Shown: piece after piece, positions 26,042 to 34,888 of the stretch
Position numbering within the stretch: the first letter of the stretch is position 1
Layout of the letters: every line of letters starts with the position of its first letter
NCBI RefSeq assembly: GCF_000737695.1
Contig: NZ_JPRM01000042.1
Coordinates: 58,607-122,606, forward strand
DNA length: 64,000 nucleotides
From: Flavobacterium hydatis
Lineage (GTDB): Bacteria; Bacteroidota; Bacteroidia; Flavobacteriales; Flavobacteriaceae
Direction: 5' to 3'
Notes under the pieces: generated by a model
What the model was told of the DNA's origin: nothing
Database searches by the model: none
Seen by the model: the letters and a program-made list of their open reading frames with translations, nothing else
Position numbers and translations under genes: made by a program

Positions 26042-26755
26042 TTAGTTTATTGAATTATTAACTAAAACATCCACATTTCTATCATTCTTTTTTTCCGAAA
26101 TTATAATACCATCTTTCATTATAATAGTTTTCTGAGAAAAAGACGCATCATAATCTGAGTGAGTTACCATTAATATTGTCGCGCCACTAGCATGAAGATC
26201 TGTTAATAATTCCATTACCTCGTTTCCGTTTTTACTATCCAAATTTCCTGTAGGTTCATCGGCAAGAATTATCTTAGGATCATTTATCAAAGCTCTTGCA
26301 ACGGCTACACGCTGTTGTTGTCCTCCCGAAAGTTGTTGTGGATAATGTTTTAAGCGATGCGAAATACCCAATATGCTTGCAATATTCTCTACTTTCTTCT
26401 TTCTTTCGGATGAAGCAACATTATTGTAAATTAATGGCAATTCGATATTATCATAAACCGATAATTCATCTATTAAATTAAAATTCTGAAATATAAAACC
26501 AATGTTTTCTTTTCTGGCTTTCGATTTAAACTTCTCATTTAATCCAACCATTTCCTGCTCAAGCAGTTCATAACTTCCACCAGAAGCACTGTCTAATAAT
26601 CCGATGATATTTAATAAAGTCGATTTTCCACTTCCAGATGGTCCCATAATCGAGACAAAATCGCCTTCGTTTACAGTTAATGAAATTTCGCTTAATGCAT
26701 TTGTTTCTACTTCTTCAGTTCTAAAAATTTTAGAAAGCTTCTTGATCTTGATCAT
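26042..26755 (-). CDS. ABC transporter ATP-binding protein (LolD/MacB type)
   Basis: The 237-residue ATPase has Walker A GPSGSGKST at residues 38-46, Q-loop Gln 90, the signature LSGGQQQRV at 142-150, Walker B IILADEPTGNLD from 162, and the switch His in MVTHSDYD. It drives the two FtsX-type permeases encoded after it. As first gene of the operon it faces the regulator gene at 27035 across a 279-base regulatory region. Confidence 0.95.
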   Translation of the reverse strand: MIKIKKLSKIFRTEEVETNALSEISLTVNEGDFVSIMGPSGSGKSTLLNIIGLLDSASGGSYELLEQEMVGLNEKFKSKARKENIGFIFQNFNLIDELSVYDNIELPLIYNNVASSERKKKVENIASILGISHRLKHYPQQLSGGQQQRVAVARALINDPKIILADEPTGNLDSKNGNEVMELLTDLHASGATILMVTHSDYDASFSQKTIIMKDGIIISEKKNDRNVDVLVNNSIN

Positions 26756-26918
26756 AATAATTTGTTTTTTGATGTTTGTTTTCTTGCTGAAAATTCTATT
26801 GCTGAAGTAAAAAACAGATCCTAAATTAAGATAATTGATAAGATAATCTATAAATATCTATTTTTGTTACATTTACCAGCAATAATGATTCTCATACTTG
26901 ATGATTTACTAGCCATAA

Positions 26919-26934
26919 TGTGAAATTCATGCCA
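26919..26934 (-). promoter_or_regulatory. Possible sigma-54 promoter of the ABC operon
   Basis: The minus strand reads TGGCATGAATTTCACA. The -24 part matches TGGCA closely; the -12 part (TCACA against TTGCA/T) has two mismatches. It lies 164 bases upstream of the ATPase gene and 60 bases from the palindromic site at 26995, suitable for an enhancer-dependent promoter. Because of the weak -12 element this is tentative. Confidence 0.35.
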
Positions 26935-26994
26935 AAAATTAAAGATCTGTAACTGTCTTATTTATAGATTTTTATTTTAAACCAAATTTAAAAG

Positions 26995-27010
26995 TGTCCA
27001 CTATTGGACA
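26995..27010. promoter_or_regulatory. Palindromic enhancer site for the NtrC-family regulator
   Basis: TGTCCACTATTGGACA is a perfect 6-4-6 inverted repeat, followed by a further half-site CGTCCA at 27016-27021. It sits 24 bases before the regulator gene and upstream of the presumed sigma-54 promoter on the other strand. This is where a dimeric Fis-type DNA-binding domain would bind both as enhancer for the ABC operon and as an autoregulatory site. Confidence 0.6.
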
Positions 27011-27034
27011 TCTTTCGTCCAAAACCGAACAAGA

Positions 27035-28381
27035 ATGAAAAAGACAAATGCCTCGATATTGATTATAGATGACCAAGAAGACATCCTTTTTGCATCAAAA
27101 GTGTACCTAAAAAAGTACTTTGAGAACATTTATACACTTAATAATCCCAAAAATATTGTCGAATTATTGTCAAAAAATAGCATCGATGTCGTTTTACTTG
27201 ATATGAATTATCGAATAGGTTTTGAAGACGGAAGAGAAGGTTTGTATCTATTAAAAGAAATAAAAACGCTTTCGCCAAAAACCGTTGTGATTTTAATGAC
27301 TGCTTTTGGTAAAGTCGAAACAGCTGTAGAAGGTTTAAAAAATGGCGCTTTTGATTATATCTTAAAACCATGGGAAAACAAAAAGCTATTAGAATCTGTA
27401 AAACAAGCGGTAGACAAATCTCGCAAAGACCAAAAGAAATTTAAAGACCACGAACCCGCAGATGATTTCTTTATTGGGAATTCGGAGATAATAAAAAAAG
27501 CATATTCACTGGCAGATAAAGTGGCAAAAACCGATGCTAATGTTTTGATTCTGGGCGAGAACGGAACAGGTAAATTTGTTCTGGCACATCATATTTACAC
27601 CCAATCCGAAAGGAAGAATAATCCATTTATAGCTGTCGATTTAGGTTCGCTGAATTCTAATATATTCGAAAGTGAATTATTTGGCTATGCCAAAGGTGCA
27701 TTTACCGATGCTAAAAATGATACTCCCGGACGTTTTGAAATGGCTCAAAACGGAACTATTTTCCTGGACGAAATAGGAAATGTTCCGCTGCATTTACAAT
27801 CAAAACTATTGCAGGTTATACAAACTAAAACTGTAACCCGATTAGGGGAAACAAAACCAAGACCGCTTAATGTACGTATCATCACGGCAACCAACTTAAA
27901 TCTTAAGTTAGAAGCTGAGGATAAGAACTTTAGAGAAGATTTATACTATCGTATTAATACGATGGAGATAGTCCTGCCGCCGTTGCGAGAAAGAAACGAA
28001 GACAAAATTCCTCTGGCTGAATATCTTTTAGAAAAAATGATTGTTAAATACGGAAGAGACGAAATTACTTTTGACAAAAAAGTATTTGAACAAATAGAAA
28101 AACACGCTTGGAAAGGTAATATCCGTGAAATGGAAAACAAAATAGAACGTGCTGTTATTCTTTGCGAAAACAATCGTATTACAGTCTCTGATTTGGATTT
28201 AAACGAAATAACAACTTATGAAGATAATCCAGATGATATTCAGCTTTCATCAGTCGAAAAAGCAACAGTCGAAAAAGCATTACTCAGAAACAATAATAAC
28301 ATTAGCAAAACAGCCGAAGAATTAGGTTTATCAAGAGGTTCTTTATACCGACGTTTAGAGAAATATAACATTACCCTGTAA
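27035..28381 (+). CDS. Sigma-54-dependent response regulator (NtrC family)
   Basis: The 448-residue protein has a receiver domain with phosphoacceptor Asp 56 (VVLLDMN), Thr 89 and Lys 111. The AAA+ domain has Walker A GENGTGK from 174, Walker B LDEIGNV, and loop 1 reading GAFTDA (221-226) instead of the usual GAFTGA. A Fis-type HTH closes it (NISKTAEELGLSRGSLYRRL). The GAFT motif shows sigma-54 contact. With the histidine kinase at 28633 it forms a two-component system that likely controls the divergent ABC exporter. Confidence 0.95.
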   Translation: MKKTNASILIIDDQEDILFASKVYLKKYFENIYTLNNPKNIVELLSKNSIDVVLLDMNYRIGFEDGREGLYLLKEIKTLSPKTVVILMTAFGKVETAVEGLKNGAFDYILKPWENKKLLESVKQAVDKSRKDQKKFKDHEPADDFFIGNSEIIKKAYSLADKVAKTDANVLILGENGTGKFVLAHHIYTQSERKNNPFIAVDLGSLNSNIFESELFGYAKGAFTDAKNDTPGRFEMAQNGTIFLDEIGNVPLHLQSKLLQVIQTKTVTRLGETKPRPLNVRIITATNLNLKLEAEDKNFREDLYYRINTMEIVLPPLRERNEDKIPLAEYLLEKMIVKYGRDEITFDKKVFEQIEKHAWKGNIREMENKIERAVILCENNRITVSDLDLNEITTYEDNPDDIQLSSVEKATVEKALLRNNNNISKTAEELGLSRGSLYRRLEKYNITL

Positions 28382-28632
28382 CGCATTGACCATCAGAAGT
28401 GGTGAAAAATTTTACCGCAAAGGTAGCAAAGACTTACGCAGAGGTTCGCAAAGTTTTTCTCCGATATTGTCATTCTGAGCGGAGTCGAAGAATCAAGAGA
28501 ACCTCCATAATCTTTGGCGAGCTACTTGCGGAAACCCTTCCTGTGTCAGGGTGACAAGATTGTGGTTTATAATAGAAAATTAATGCAATTTGTAACAAAA
28601 ACCAGTTTAACCAATAATGACAATACTATAAT
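28382..28632. repeat. Intergenic repeat words between regulator and kinase genes
   Basis: No gene is visible. The gap holds two kinds of noncoding repeat: CCGCAAAGGTAGCAAAGACT / CGCAGAGGTTCGCAAAG near 28419-28455, and GTCATTCTGAGCGGAGTCG with GTGACAAGATTGTG (28468-28565), whose tail also appears near 18481 and 30150. They separate two genes of one two-component system, so the kinase may need its own promoter. Confidence 0.55.
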
Positions 28633-29967
28633 ATGTTTAAATCATTAAAAATATACAATCTCCTTTTCCTGAGGCTAATATTTATTCTTTCGGGTATAGA
28701 AATCGCTATTTACTTTTATAAAAAGGATTTGATTTTTACAGCTATATTTAGCTTATTCATTGTTTTTTTCCTTATTCGCGAAATGTATTTTTATGTTCGA
28801 AACTTCGTCTTACTCTACAATAAAACTATTGCTTCGATATTACAAAATGACTTCTCTTCTGATTTCTCTAAGCACAAATTCAATCAAAATTATAATGATT
28901 TATTTAATCTGTACGATACGTTAAAAAACAAGCAGAAAGAGCAAGTTTCAAGAGATATTATATATCGTTCTATATTAAACAATATCGAAACCGGAATTTT
29001 CATTCTGCAAAAAGAAGGTGATGAATGGAACATTTTTTTGATGAATGATTATTTCTCTAAGTATTTTGATGTGCCTAAAATTTCGAAATGGAAATACTTA
29101 AAAAACCATTTGCCCACTTTATGCGAAGTTATCGAAGAACAAGATTTTCAGGAAATTAAAACATCATTAGAAATTCGTGTAAATCAGGAAAACATGCAAA
29201 CCTTTGTCATGCAAACTTCCAGAACAGAAATATGCGAGTTAGATTATTTTATTGTCCTGCTAGACTCAATCCAGAATGTAGTCGAGAAAAAAGAGAAAGA
29301 AGCTTGGAGCAATTTAATGAAAGTGATCTCGCATGAGCTTTTAAACTCCATTACTCCTATTCGTTCTATTTGCCAAAACCTACAGGATTTGGTTGAACAA
29401 GATACAATGTCGACCGAAGACTTGGAGGACATAAAAAACAGTGTTGGAACGATGTTAAGACGAAGCGACCATTTACAAAAATTTGTCGAAGGATATCGTA
29501 AATTGGCTATGCTGCCATCTCCAAAAAAAGAAAAAATAGAGTTACAACATTTAGTAGAAAATGGACTGCAGATAATGAGTCCACTATTCCGAAAAAATCA
29601 AATAGAGATTATAAATACAATCGCTTTAAATCGTTGGGTAAATGTAGATTCTCAGCAAATGGAACAAGTACTCATAAATCTCTTAACAAACTCTATTTAT
29701 GCATTAGAAAATACGGCTGATAAACAAATTATAATTTCGGCTGAAGCCAAAGAAAACCGCACTTTTATAAGGATTACTGATAACGGAAAAGGCATTGAGA
29801 AAGAAATAGAAAGCAAAATATTTTTGCCATTTTTTACCACTCGACAAGAAGGCGCCGGAATAGGACTAACATTATCCAAAAGTATAATTGAAGCTCACGG
29901 TGGTTACCTCGCTCATAAAAATGAAGATGGAAAAACTACTTTCGAACTTTGTTTGGTTGAAGTTTGA
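28633..29967 (+). CDS. Membrane histidine kinase partner of the NtrC-type regulator
   Basis: The 444-residue kinase has two N-terminal membrane helices (LLFLRLIFILSGIEIAIYFY and FTAIFSLFIVFFLIREMYF), a PAS-like middle, and a kinase core: phosphoacceptor His 234 in VISHELLNSITPIR, N box INLLTNSIYAL, and ITDNGKGI and GAGIGLTLSKSI for ATP binding. The short periplasmic part suggests membrane or internal sensing. It acts on the response regulator encoded before it. Confidence 0.93.
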   Translation: MFKSLKIYNLLFLRLIFILSGIEIAIYFYKKDLIFTAIFSLFIVFFLIREMYFYVRNFVLLYNKTIASILQNDFSSDFSKHKFNQNYNDLFNLYDTLKNKQKEQVSRDIIYRSILNNIETGIFILQKEGDEWNIFLMNDYFSKYFDVPKISKWKYLKNHLPTLCEVIEEQDFQEIKTSLEIRVNQENMQTFVMQTSRTEICELDYFIVLLDSIQNVVEKKEKEAWSNLMKVISHELLNSITPIRSICQNLQDLVEQDTMSTEDLEDIKNSVGTMLRRSDHLQKFVEGYRKLAMLPSPKKEKIELQHLVENGLQIMSPLFRKNQIEIINTIALNRWVNVDSQQMEQVLINLLTNSIYALENTADKQIIISAEAKENRTFIRITDNGKGIEKEIESKIFLPFFTTRQEGAGIGLTLSKSIIEAHGGYLAHKNEDGKTTFELCLVEV

Positions 29968-30589
29968 CGTAATTAAGACACAGAAAAAATAGGAATCTTA
30001 ATAATTTACGTGTAACCCTTTGTCAAAGTTTTTTAACTTTGACAAAGGTGCAGAATACTAAAAAGATTACCAATGACTTAAATGGTTCAAAATCAACACA
30101 CTACAACAATACATACCACACGGTTGAAACCGTGGGCTATGATTATCGGAATGACAAGATTGTGTAAAAACCTGCTTTAATTTATTTAATCCACGTACTA
30201 TTTACCCCAAACTTGTCTTCCTGACGAAGGAAGACACAAACGATAGCGAACTGGCGAAGCAATCTCCGCTAAAAATTCCATAATATTTATCGATTTAACA
30301 TCATGATTTATTTGGTCTGATTGATATTACAAATATTTACACACAAACCAATCAACCTTTGATCCTTTGCAACTTAGAACCTTCGCATCTTTAAAATTCG
30401 ATAATTGTAATTCTTTTTTGTGCATTAATCGATACTACAAAACCCAATAATAATACGAAAAAAAGCTTTTTACTTTTCGTAATTCATTCATTTACAAAAT
30501 CATAACTTATTTAATAAAAATAATAACCAATATTAAAATAAATAATTATATTTGATATATCAAATACTTTTAAATCTAAATCATTAATA
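29968..30589. other. Long intergenic region packed with hairpin repeats
   Basis: No gene is visible in about 620 bases. Hairpins seen: CCTTTGTCAAAGTT/AACTTTGACAAAGG (30017-30048), CACGGTTGAAACCGTG (30119-30134), and TGTCTTCCT/AGGAAGACA (about 30211-30233). Repeat words GACAAGATTGTG and CTTTGCAACTTAGAACC also occur. The right end carries the MarR operator. The first hairpin may end the kinase transcript. Confidence 0.6.
30549..30566. promoter_or_regulatory. MarR operator overlapping the -7 promoter element
   Basis: TATTTGATATATCAAATA is a perfect 18-base palindrome. Its left part overlaps TATATTTG (30547-30554), an exact match to the Bacteroidetes -7 element TAnnTTTG, and the ATG of the MarR gene follows 24 bases downstream. 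Binding of a MarR dimer here would block the promoter directly. Confidence 0.7.
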
Positions 30590-31030
30590 ATGAAGCAGAA
30601 AACGCCAACTGGAACTGTACTTTATACAATAGAACAGACAATAAAAGAATACAGAAAAATTTGCCAGAAAAACATCCAGAAGATTGTAGATGATATTACT
30701 GTAGATCAATGCTTGGTATTAATTATCTTAAATGATAACGCAAGTATCTCTCAGATAGAAATGGCCAAATTAATCTTTAAGGATAATGCTTCGGTTACCA
30801 GAATAATAGAATTGATGGTGAAAAAGGATTATCTCACAAGGGAAACAAATGAACTAGATAAAAGAAAATCTAAACTTGTGATAACCGAAAAAGGACAAAA
30901 AACAATTGTTCTGTTAACACCCGTTTTTAAGCTAAATCGTAATACTGCTTTACACGGTTTATCTGGTGACGAAATTGAATTACTTGACAAAATTCTACAT
31001 AAAATAATAACTAATTGTAAAACCAACTAA
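30590..31030 (+). CDS. MarR-family transcriptional regulator
   Basis: The 146-residue protein has the MarR winged helix: DQCLVLIILNDNASISQIEM, FKDNASVTRIIELMVKKDYL, then NELDKRKSKLVITEKGQK as the wing. It is probably an autorepressor through the palindrome at 30549. It lies 2 bases before an S41 protease gene that it should co-regulate. The signal it senses is unknown. Confidence 0.9.
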   Translation: MKQKTPTGTVLYTIEQTIKEYRKICQKNIQKIVDDITVDQCLVLIILNDNASISQIEMAKLIFKDNASVTRIIELMVKKDYLTRETNELDKRKSKLVITEKGQKTIVLLTPVFKLNRNTALHGLSGDEIELLDKILHKIITNCKTN

Positions 31031-31032
31031 AA

Positions 31033-32364
31033 ATGAAACACATTGTAACTTTAGCATTACTACTATTCTCAGTTTGCACGTTTTCTCAAAAAAATCCGAC
31101 TGTAAAAGAAGAAATTAATCTTACGGAATTAAACAAAAAACAAATCATCGATTCGTTAACCAAACAACTCGAAGAATTCTATATAAGAGCAAACGCTATT
31201 GGTGAGATAAAGAAAAAGCTGAATGAAAATTATAAGCAAGGAATGTATAAAAACATCTCAGACCCGAATGAATTTGCCTCTAAACTCTCTACTAATCTTA
31301 TAGATATTAGTAAAGATTTGCATTTTAGAGTAATGTATGATCCTGAATGGGCAGAGAATAAGCTAAAAGACACTGATAAAGAAACATTCAAAAAAATTAA
31401 AGCGGAAGAACTAACAGAAGCTAAAAAGAAGAATTTTGGGTTTCAACAAGCACGAATTCTAGAAGGAAATGTGGGCTATTTAGAATTTAATTATTTTGAA
31501 GATCCTGCAATAGGAAGCGAAACTGCAGCTGCGATGATGCATATTTTAGGCAATACAGATGCACTAATTATAGATTTGCGTAAAAATAATGGCGGAGCAA
31601 TGGAGATGGGACAATTTATTAGTAGTTATCTCTACGCTAATAAAGAATTACCTCTTTATAAATACTATTATTACGAGAAAGGCAGAAAGAAATTGGAACG
31701 AGAAATGTGGTTATTGCCATCTGTTCCTGGTAAACGTATGGATGATATTGATGTTTATATTTTAACAAGTGGAGCTACTTTTTCTGCAGCGGAATGGATG
31801 AGTTATTCTCTCCAAAATTTAAAACGTGTTACAATTATAGGCGAAAAAACAGCTGGTGGTGCCCACCCTATTGATCGAAAAGTTTTGGCTCATGGTTTTT
31901 CTGTAAATATCCCTTTTGGAGAAGTGAAAGATCCTGTTACAAACACGGATTTTGAGGGTAAAGGTGTTATGCCTGATGTTTTATGCAAAAGTGAAGAGGC
32001 TCTGAATACATCGCATTTATTGGCCATACAAAAACTATCAGCCAAAAATAAAGATTCATTAAACAATCTAGATTGGTTTATTCCTATTATTAAGAACAGA
32101 CAAAAACCAGTACATGTTGATAGTGCTATTTTAAAATCATACCAAGGTAAATACGGGAAAGCCGAACTAGCATTTGAAGATAATAGTTTATATTACAAAT
32201 GGAATAATATAGTTACTTTGTTACTTACTCCTCTGGAACAAGATTTATTTTTAATTGATGGTATAGATGAATTTCGTATCAAAATTATTACCGAAAATAA
32301 ATCCGTAACAGGAATAAAAAGAATTTATCAAGATGGACAAGAAAAAGTTTATAAAAAAGATTAA
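31033..32364 (+). CDS. S41-family (tail-specific-like) peptidase, exported
   Basis: The 443-residue product has a signal peptide (to CTFSQ). The S41 core shows LIIDLRKNNGGAMEMGQFIS and the nucleophile region TSGATFSAAEWM with Ser 251 as likely catalytic residue, then IIGEKTAGGAHP. No PDZ domain is evident, which is common in this Bacteroidetes subgroup. A C-terminal 80-residue extension (YQGKYGKAELAFEDNSLYYK) resembles a small beta domain. It probably acts in the periplasm and is in an operon with MarR. Confidence 0.88.
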   Translation: MKHIVTLALLLFSVCTFSQKNPTVKEEINLTELNKKQIIDSLTKQLEEFYIRANAIGEIKKKLNENYKQGMYKNISDPNEFASKLSTNLIDISKDLHFRVMYDPEWAENKLKDTDKETFKKIKAEELTEAKKKNFGFQQARILEGNVGYLEFNYFEDPAIGSETAAAMMHILGNTDALIIDLRKNNGGAMEMGQFISSYLYANKELPLYKYYYYEKGRKKLEREMWLLPSVPGKRMDDIDVYILTSGATFSAAEWMSYSLQNLKRVTIIGEKTAGGAHPIDRKVLAHGFSVNIPFGEVKDPVTNTDFEGKGVMPDVLCKSEEALNTSHLLAIQKLSAKNKDSLNNLDWFIPIIKNRQKPVHVDSAILKSYQGKYGKAELAFEDNSLYYKWNNIVTLLLTPLEQDLFLIDGIDEFRIKIITENKSVTGIKRIYQDGQEKVYKKD

Positions 32365-32383
32365 ATTATAAATTAATCGAAAT

Positions 32384-32418
32384 AAAAGCCTCCAAGATCA
32401 GTGATTTTGGAGGCTTTT
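32384..32418 (+). terminator. Intrinsic terminator after the MarR-S41 operon
   Basis: AAAAGCCTCCAA pairs with TTGGAGGCTTTT around a ten-base loop and ends in a T-run. Confidence 0.85.
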
Positions 32419-32546
32419 ACATTACATCGCGTTAGTACTAAATAACATATTAACCTTAATAAAATTAGTTCTATATTAGCATTTATTAACAGCATTGAGT
32501 TAGATACCAAATGCTCTATTAGGTTTTAAAAATCAATATATATATA

Positions 32547-33191
32547 ATGAAAAAAATACTATTTCTAATAATTTTAGCCCAATTTAGTTGCCAATCGCAA
32601 ACCGACTGTCCGCAAGGGATAAACTTATTACCTATGTATGGGGAAGTAAAAAAATGTGAGCAACAAATACAATCAGATAAAGAGTTTCTTTTGCAGACCG
32701 AAAAGCAATTTAAGAGCAGAGAAAAAGCAGCCGAATTATATGTTTCGAAAGCATGGGAATATTTCTATAAAGATGATAATGATACCGCTATGAAACGGTT
32801 TAATCAGGCTTGGTTATTAGACAATACAAACCCGCAAATATATTGGGGATTTGGGAACATATTGGGCAAAAAAAAGGAATTTGAAGAATCTATCAAATAT
32901 CTAAAAAGATCAATAGAAATAGACTCTAATAATGCTTCTGTTTACGAATGTATTGCAACAAGTTACAATCAAATGTTTCTTAAAACAAAAGATATAAAAT
33001 ATCTTAACCTAGGCATTGAAAGCTTAAAAAAAGCGGTGAAAATTGACCCAAAAAATGGTAGAGCTTATGCACAATTAGCAAGTTCTTATGCATACATAAC
33101 ACAAAAAGATAGTTTAAGAAAATACATTAAGATAACAGACAAAATAGACCCGAATCTTATTAATCCTGAAGTTCGAAAAATAGCAAAATAA
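32547..33191 (+). CDS. TPR-repeat lipoprotein
   Basis: The 214-residue product has a lipobox (LAQFSCQSQ, Cys 15). TPR units follow: AAELYVSKAWEYFYKDDND, then IYWGFGNILGKKKEFEESIK and YLNLGIESLKKAVKIDPKNG. It is a protein-interaction scaffold in the periplasm or on a membrane. Role unknown. It stands alone or leads into the GNAT gene 29 bases downstream. Confidence 0.82.
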   Translation: MKKILFLIILAQFSCQSQTDCPQGINLLPMYGEVKKCEQQIQSDKEFLLQTEKQFKSREKAAELYVSKAWEYFYKDDNDTAMKRFNQAWLLDNTNPQIYWGFGNILGKKKEFEESIKYLKRSIEIDSNNASVYECIATSYNQMFLKTKDIKYLNLGIESLKKAVKIDPKNGRAYAQLASSYAYITQKDSLRKYIKITDKIDPNLINPEVRKIAK

Positions 33192-33220
33192 CTCCTCAAT
33201 ACTCAAATAGAAAACCAAAA

Positions 33221-33670
33221 ATGAAAATAATTGAACACTCTTTTGGAGATTTTTATATTACAACTGATAAATCTAAATTAGACATTGTTGCCATTCATGA
33301 TTTTTTATCAAAACATTCTGGTTGGAGCGACAATATTCCATTTGATAATGTAAAAAACTCTATTGAAAATTCGCTAAATTTTGGACTATTTTACAAGGAC
33401 AAACAAATAGGTTTTGCAAGAGTAATTTCAGATTTCTCTACTATTGCTTATTTAGGTGATATTTATGTTTTAGACAATTATCGCGGACAAGGACTTTCTA
33501 AAAAATTAATGGAAGTTGTAATGGGACATCCTAATTTACAAGGATTAAGACGCTGGATTTTGTTAACCTCAACTGCTGATTGGCTTTATGAAAAATATGG
33601 TTTTACTAAATTACCAAAACCTGAAATATACATGGAACTTTTTAATCCGAATGTGTATAAAAAAGAGTGA
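33221..33670 (+). CDS. GNAT-family N-acetyltransferase
   Basis: The 149-residue protein has the acetyl-CoA loop in IYVLDNYRGQGLSKKLMEVV and the end WLYEKYGFTKLPKPEIYME. Its N-terminus (FLSKHSGWSDNIPFDNVKNS) is typical of a GNAT subgroup annotated only generally. Substrate unknown. It is cytosolic. Confidence 0.92.
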   Translation: MKIIEHSFGDFYITTDKSKLDIVAIHDFLSKHSGWSDNIPFDNVKNSIENSLNFGLFYKDKQIGFARVISDFSTIAYLGDIYVLDNYRGQGLSKKLMEVVMGHPNLQGLRRWILLTSTADWLYEKYGFTKLPKPEIYMELFNPNVYKKE

Positions 33671-33708
33671 GAAATAAATACTTAGTATTATCCAATTGTA
33701 TTTAAAGT

Positions 33709-34320
33709 ATGCAGAAACGCAATAGCAAAATTTATTATTCGGCAGGTTTAATTAGTATCATTTTACTTCCTATTTTGTGCATTCTATATTTAAAAAAGAA
33801 TGATGCTTTTACAAGTTATAATTCTATAAAATTAAAAACTTGGAATAGAGAAAATTATAAAGAAGAAATTATTCCTATTATAAATTCAAAAACATTTACG
33901 GTTGTTAACCTAACAGGAAATTCAAATTCTGATAAAGCAAAACTAAATGCAGCTGAGAAAAGAATTAAAGAACTAATTGCTACTAAGGATTCTATAAATG
34001 GAATAAGATTTCATTTTGAAGATAAATCTGAATATTGGAGCTTTATTAAGGTTCTTGAAATTCTAGAAACCCAAAATGCTAAATTTTATGTTCCATATAA
34101 CAATGATATTTGGTTTGCTTATTCAAGCGGAGAAAAAAAGAAAACTATTTTTCCTGTTTGTGGGGATTTCCGTAGGATAATCCCAATTGATGAGATGAAA
34201 TTCAAAATAGAATGGCAAGAAATTATAGAAATCACTAAGAAGTTTTATTTACCAATAATAGCCTATGGCTTGATGCTGTTTTTTACATTCAAACAAATAA
34301 GAAATACGATAAAAAACTAA
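33709..34320 (+). CDS. Two-TM membrane protein of unknown function
   Basis: The 203-residue protein has an N-terminal helix (SAGLISIILLPILCILYL) and a C-terminal helix (YLPIIAYGLMLFFTFK) with a soluble part between them rich in Lys and Asn (VVNLTGNSNSDKAKLNAAEK). The middle resembles the extracytoplasmic part of ExbD-like proteins in layout only; I do not recognise the family. It abuts the next gene with no gap. Confidence 0.6.
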   Translation: MQKRNSKIYYSAGLISIILLPILCILYLKKNDAFTSYNSIKLKTWNRENYKEEIIPIINSKTFTVVNLTGNSNSDKAKLNAAEKRIKELIATKDSINGIRFHFEDKSEYWSFIKVLEILETQNAKFYVPYNNDIWFAYSSGEKKKTIFPVCGDFRRIIPIDEMKFKIEWQEIIEITKKFYLPIIAYGLMLFFTFKQIRNTIKN

Positions 34321-34854
34321 ATGCAATTATTAATTTTACTTATTACTGTTCTCATTTTCTTAATTGGAATCCCAATTACTATTTCCTATTTCATCTATAA
34401 ATGGATTAAGAATAAAGGACTTGACAAAAGATATAGGCTATTAGCACTTATCCCGATAATTATTACAGGATATTTTATATACGATGCGTTTTATCCAGAT
34501 TCAGATTTCTACAAAGAAGATTTTAAAGAAGTTACAGAAATGGAGTTTCCTGAAAAAGGTGAAATACTATATAAAACCGCTTCATATCCTGATCTATTTG
34601 GAGATTATACTTCTTCGTTTTTGGCTGAATTTGACAAAACTGATATAAATAACCTTGAAGCAAATCTGAAAAGTAAAAGCTTCATTAAAAAGGAAAGTAA
34701 AATGTCTACAAAAGAACTTGATTACATAGAAAAAAGAAAAGGTGACAGAAAATATTCAGCTGAATATATTAAAGAAATATATACAGGAAAATATTATTCA
34801 GTTGGCTTTTTAAATGATAATAAATCTGTAATAATTACACGAGTAAGTTGGTAA
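34321..34854 (+). CDS. Membrane-anchored protein of unknown function
   Basis: The 177-residue protein has two N-terminal membrane helices (LLILLITVLIFLIGIPITIS and LALIPIIITGYFIYDAF) and a C-terminal soluble part (FPEKGEILYKTASYPDLFGD, YSSFLAEFD-like). It follows the gene at 33709 with stop and start adjacent, so they form a pair. No family recognised. Confidence 0.6.
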   Translation: MQLLILLITVLIFLIGIPITISYFIYKWIKNKGLDKRYRLLALIPIIITGYFIYDAFYPDSDFYKEDFKEVTEMEFPEKGEILYKTASYPDLFGDYTSSFLAEFDKTDINNLEANLKSKSFIKKESKMSTKELDYIEKRKGDRKYSAEYIKEIYTGKYYSVGFLNDNKSVIITRVSW

Positions 34855-34888
34855 TTATAATATATCTTCGTTAATCGTATACAATACA

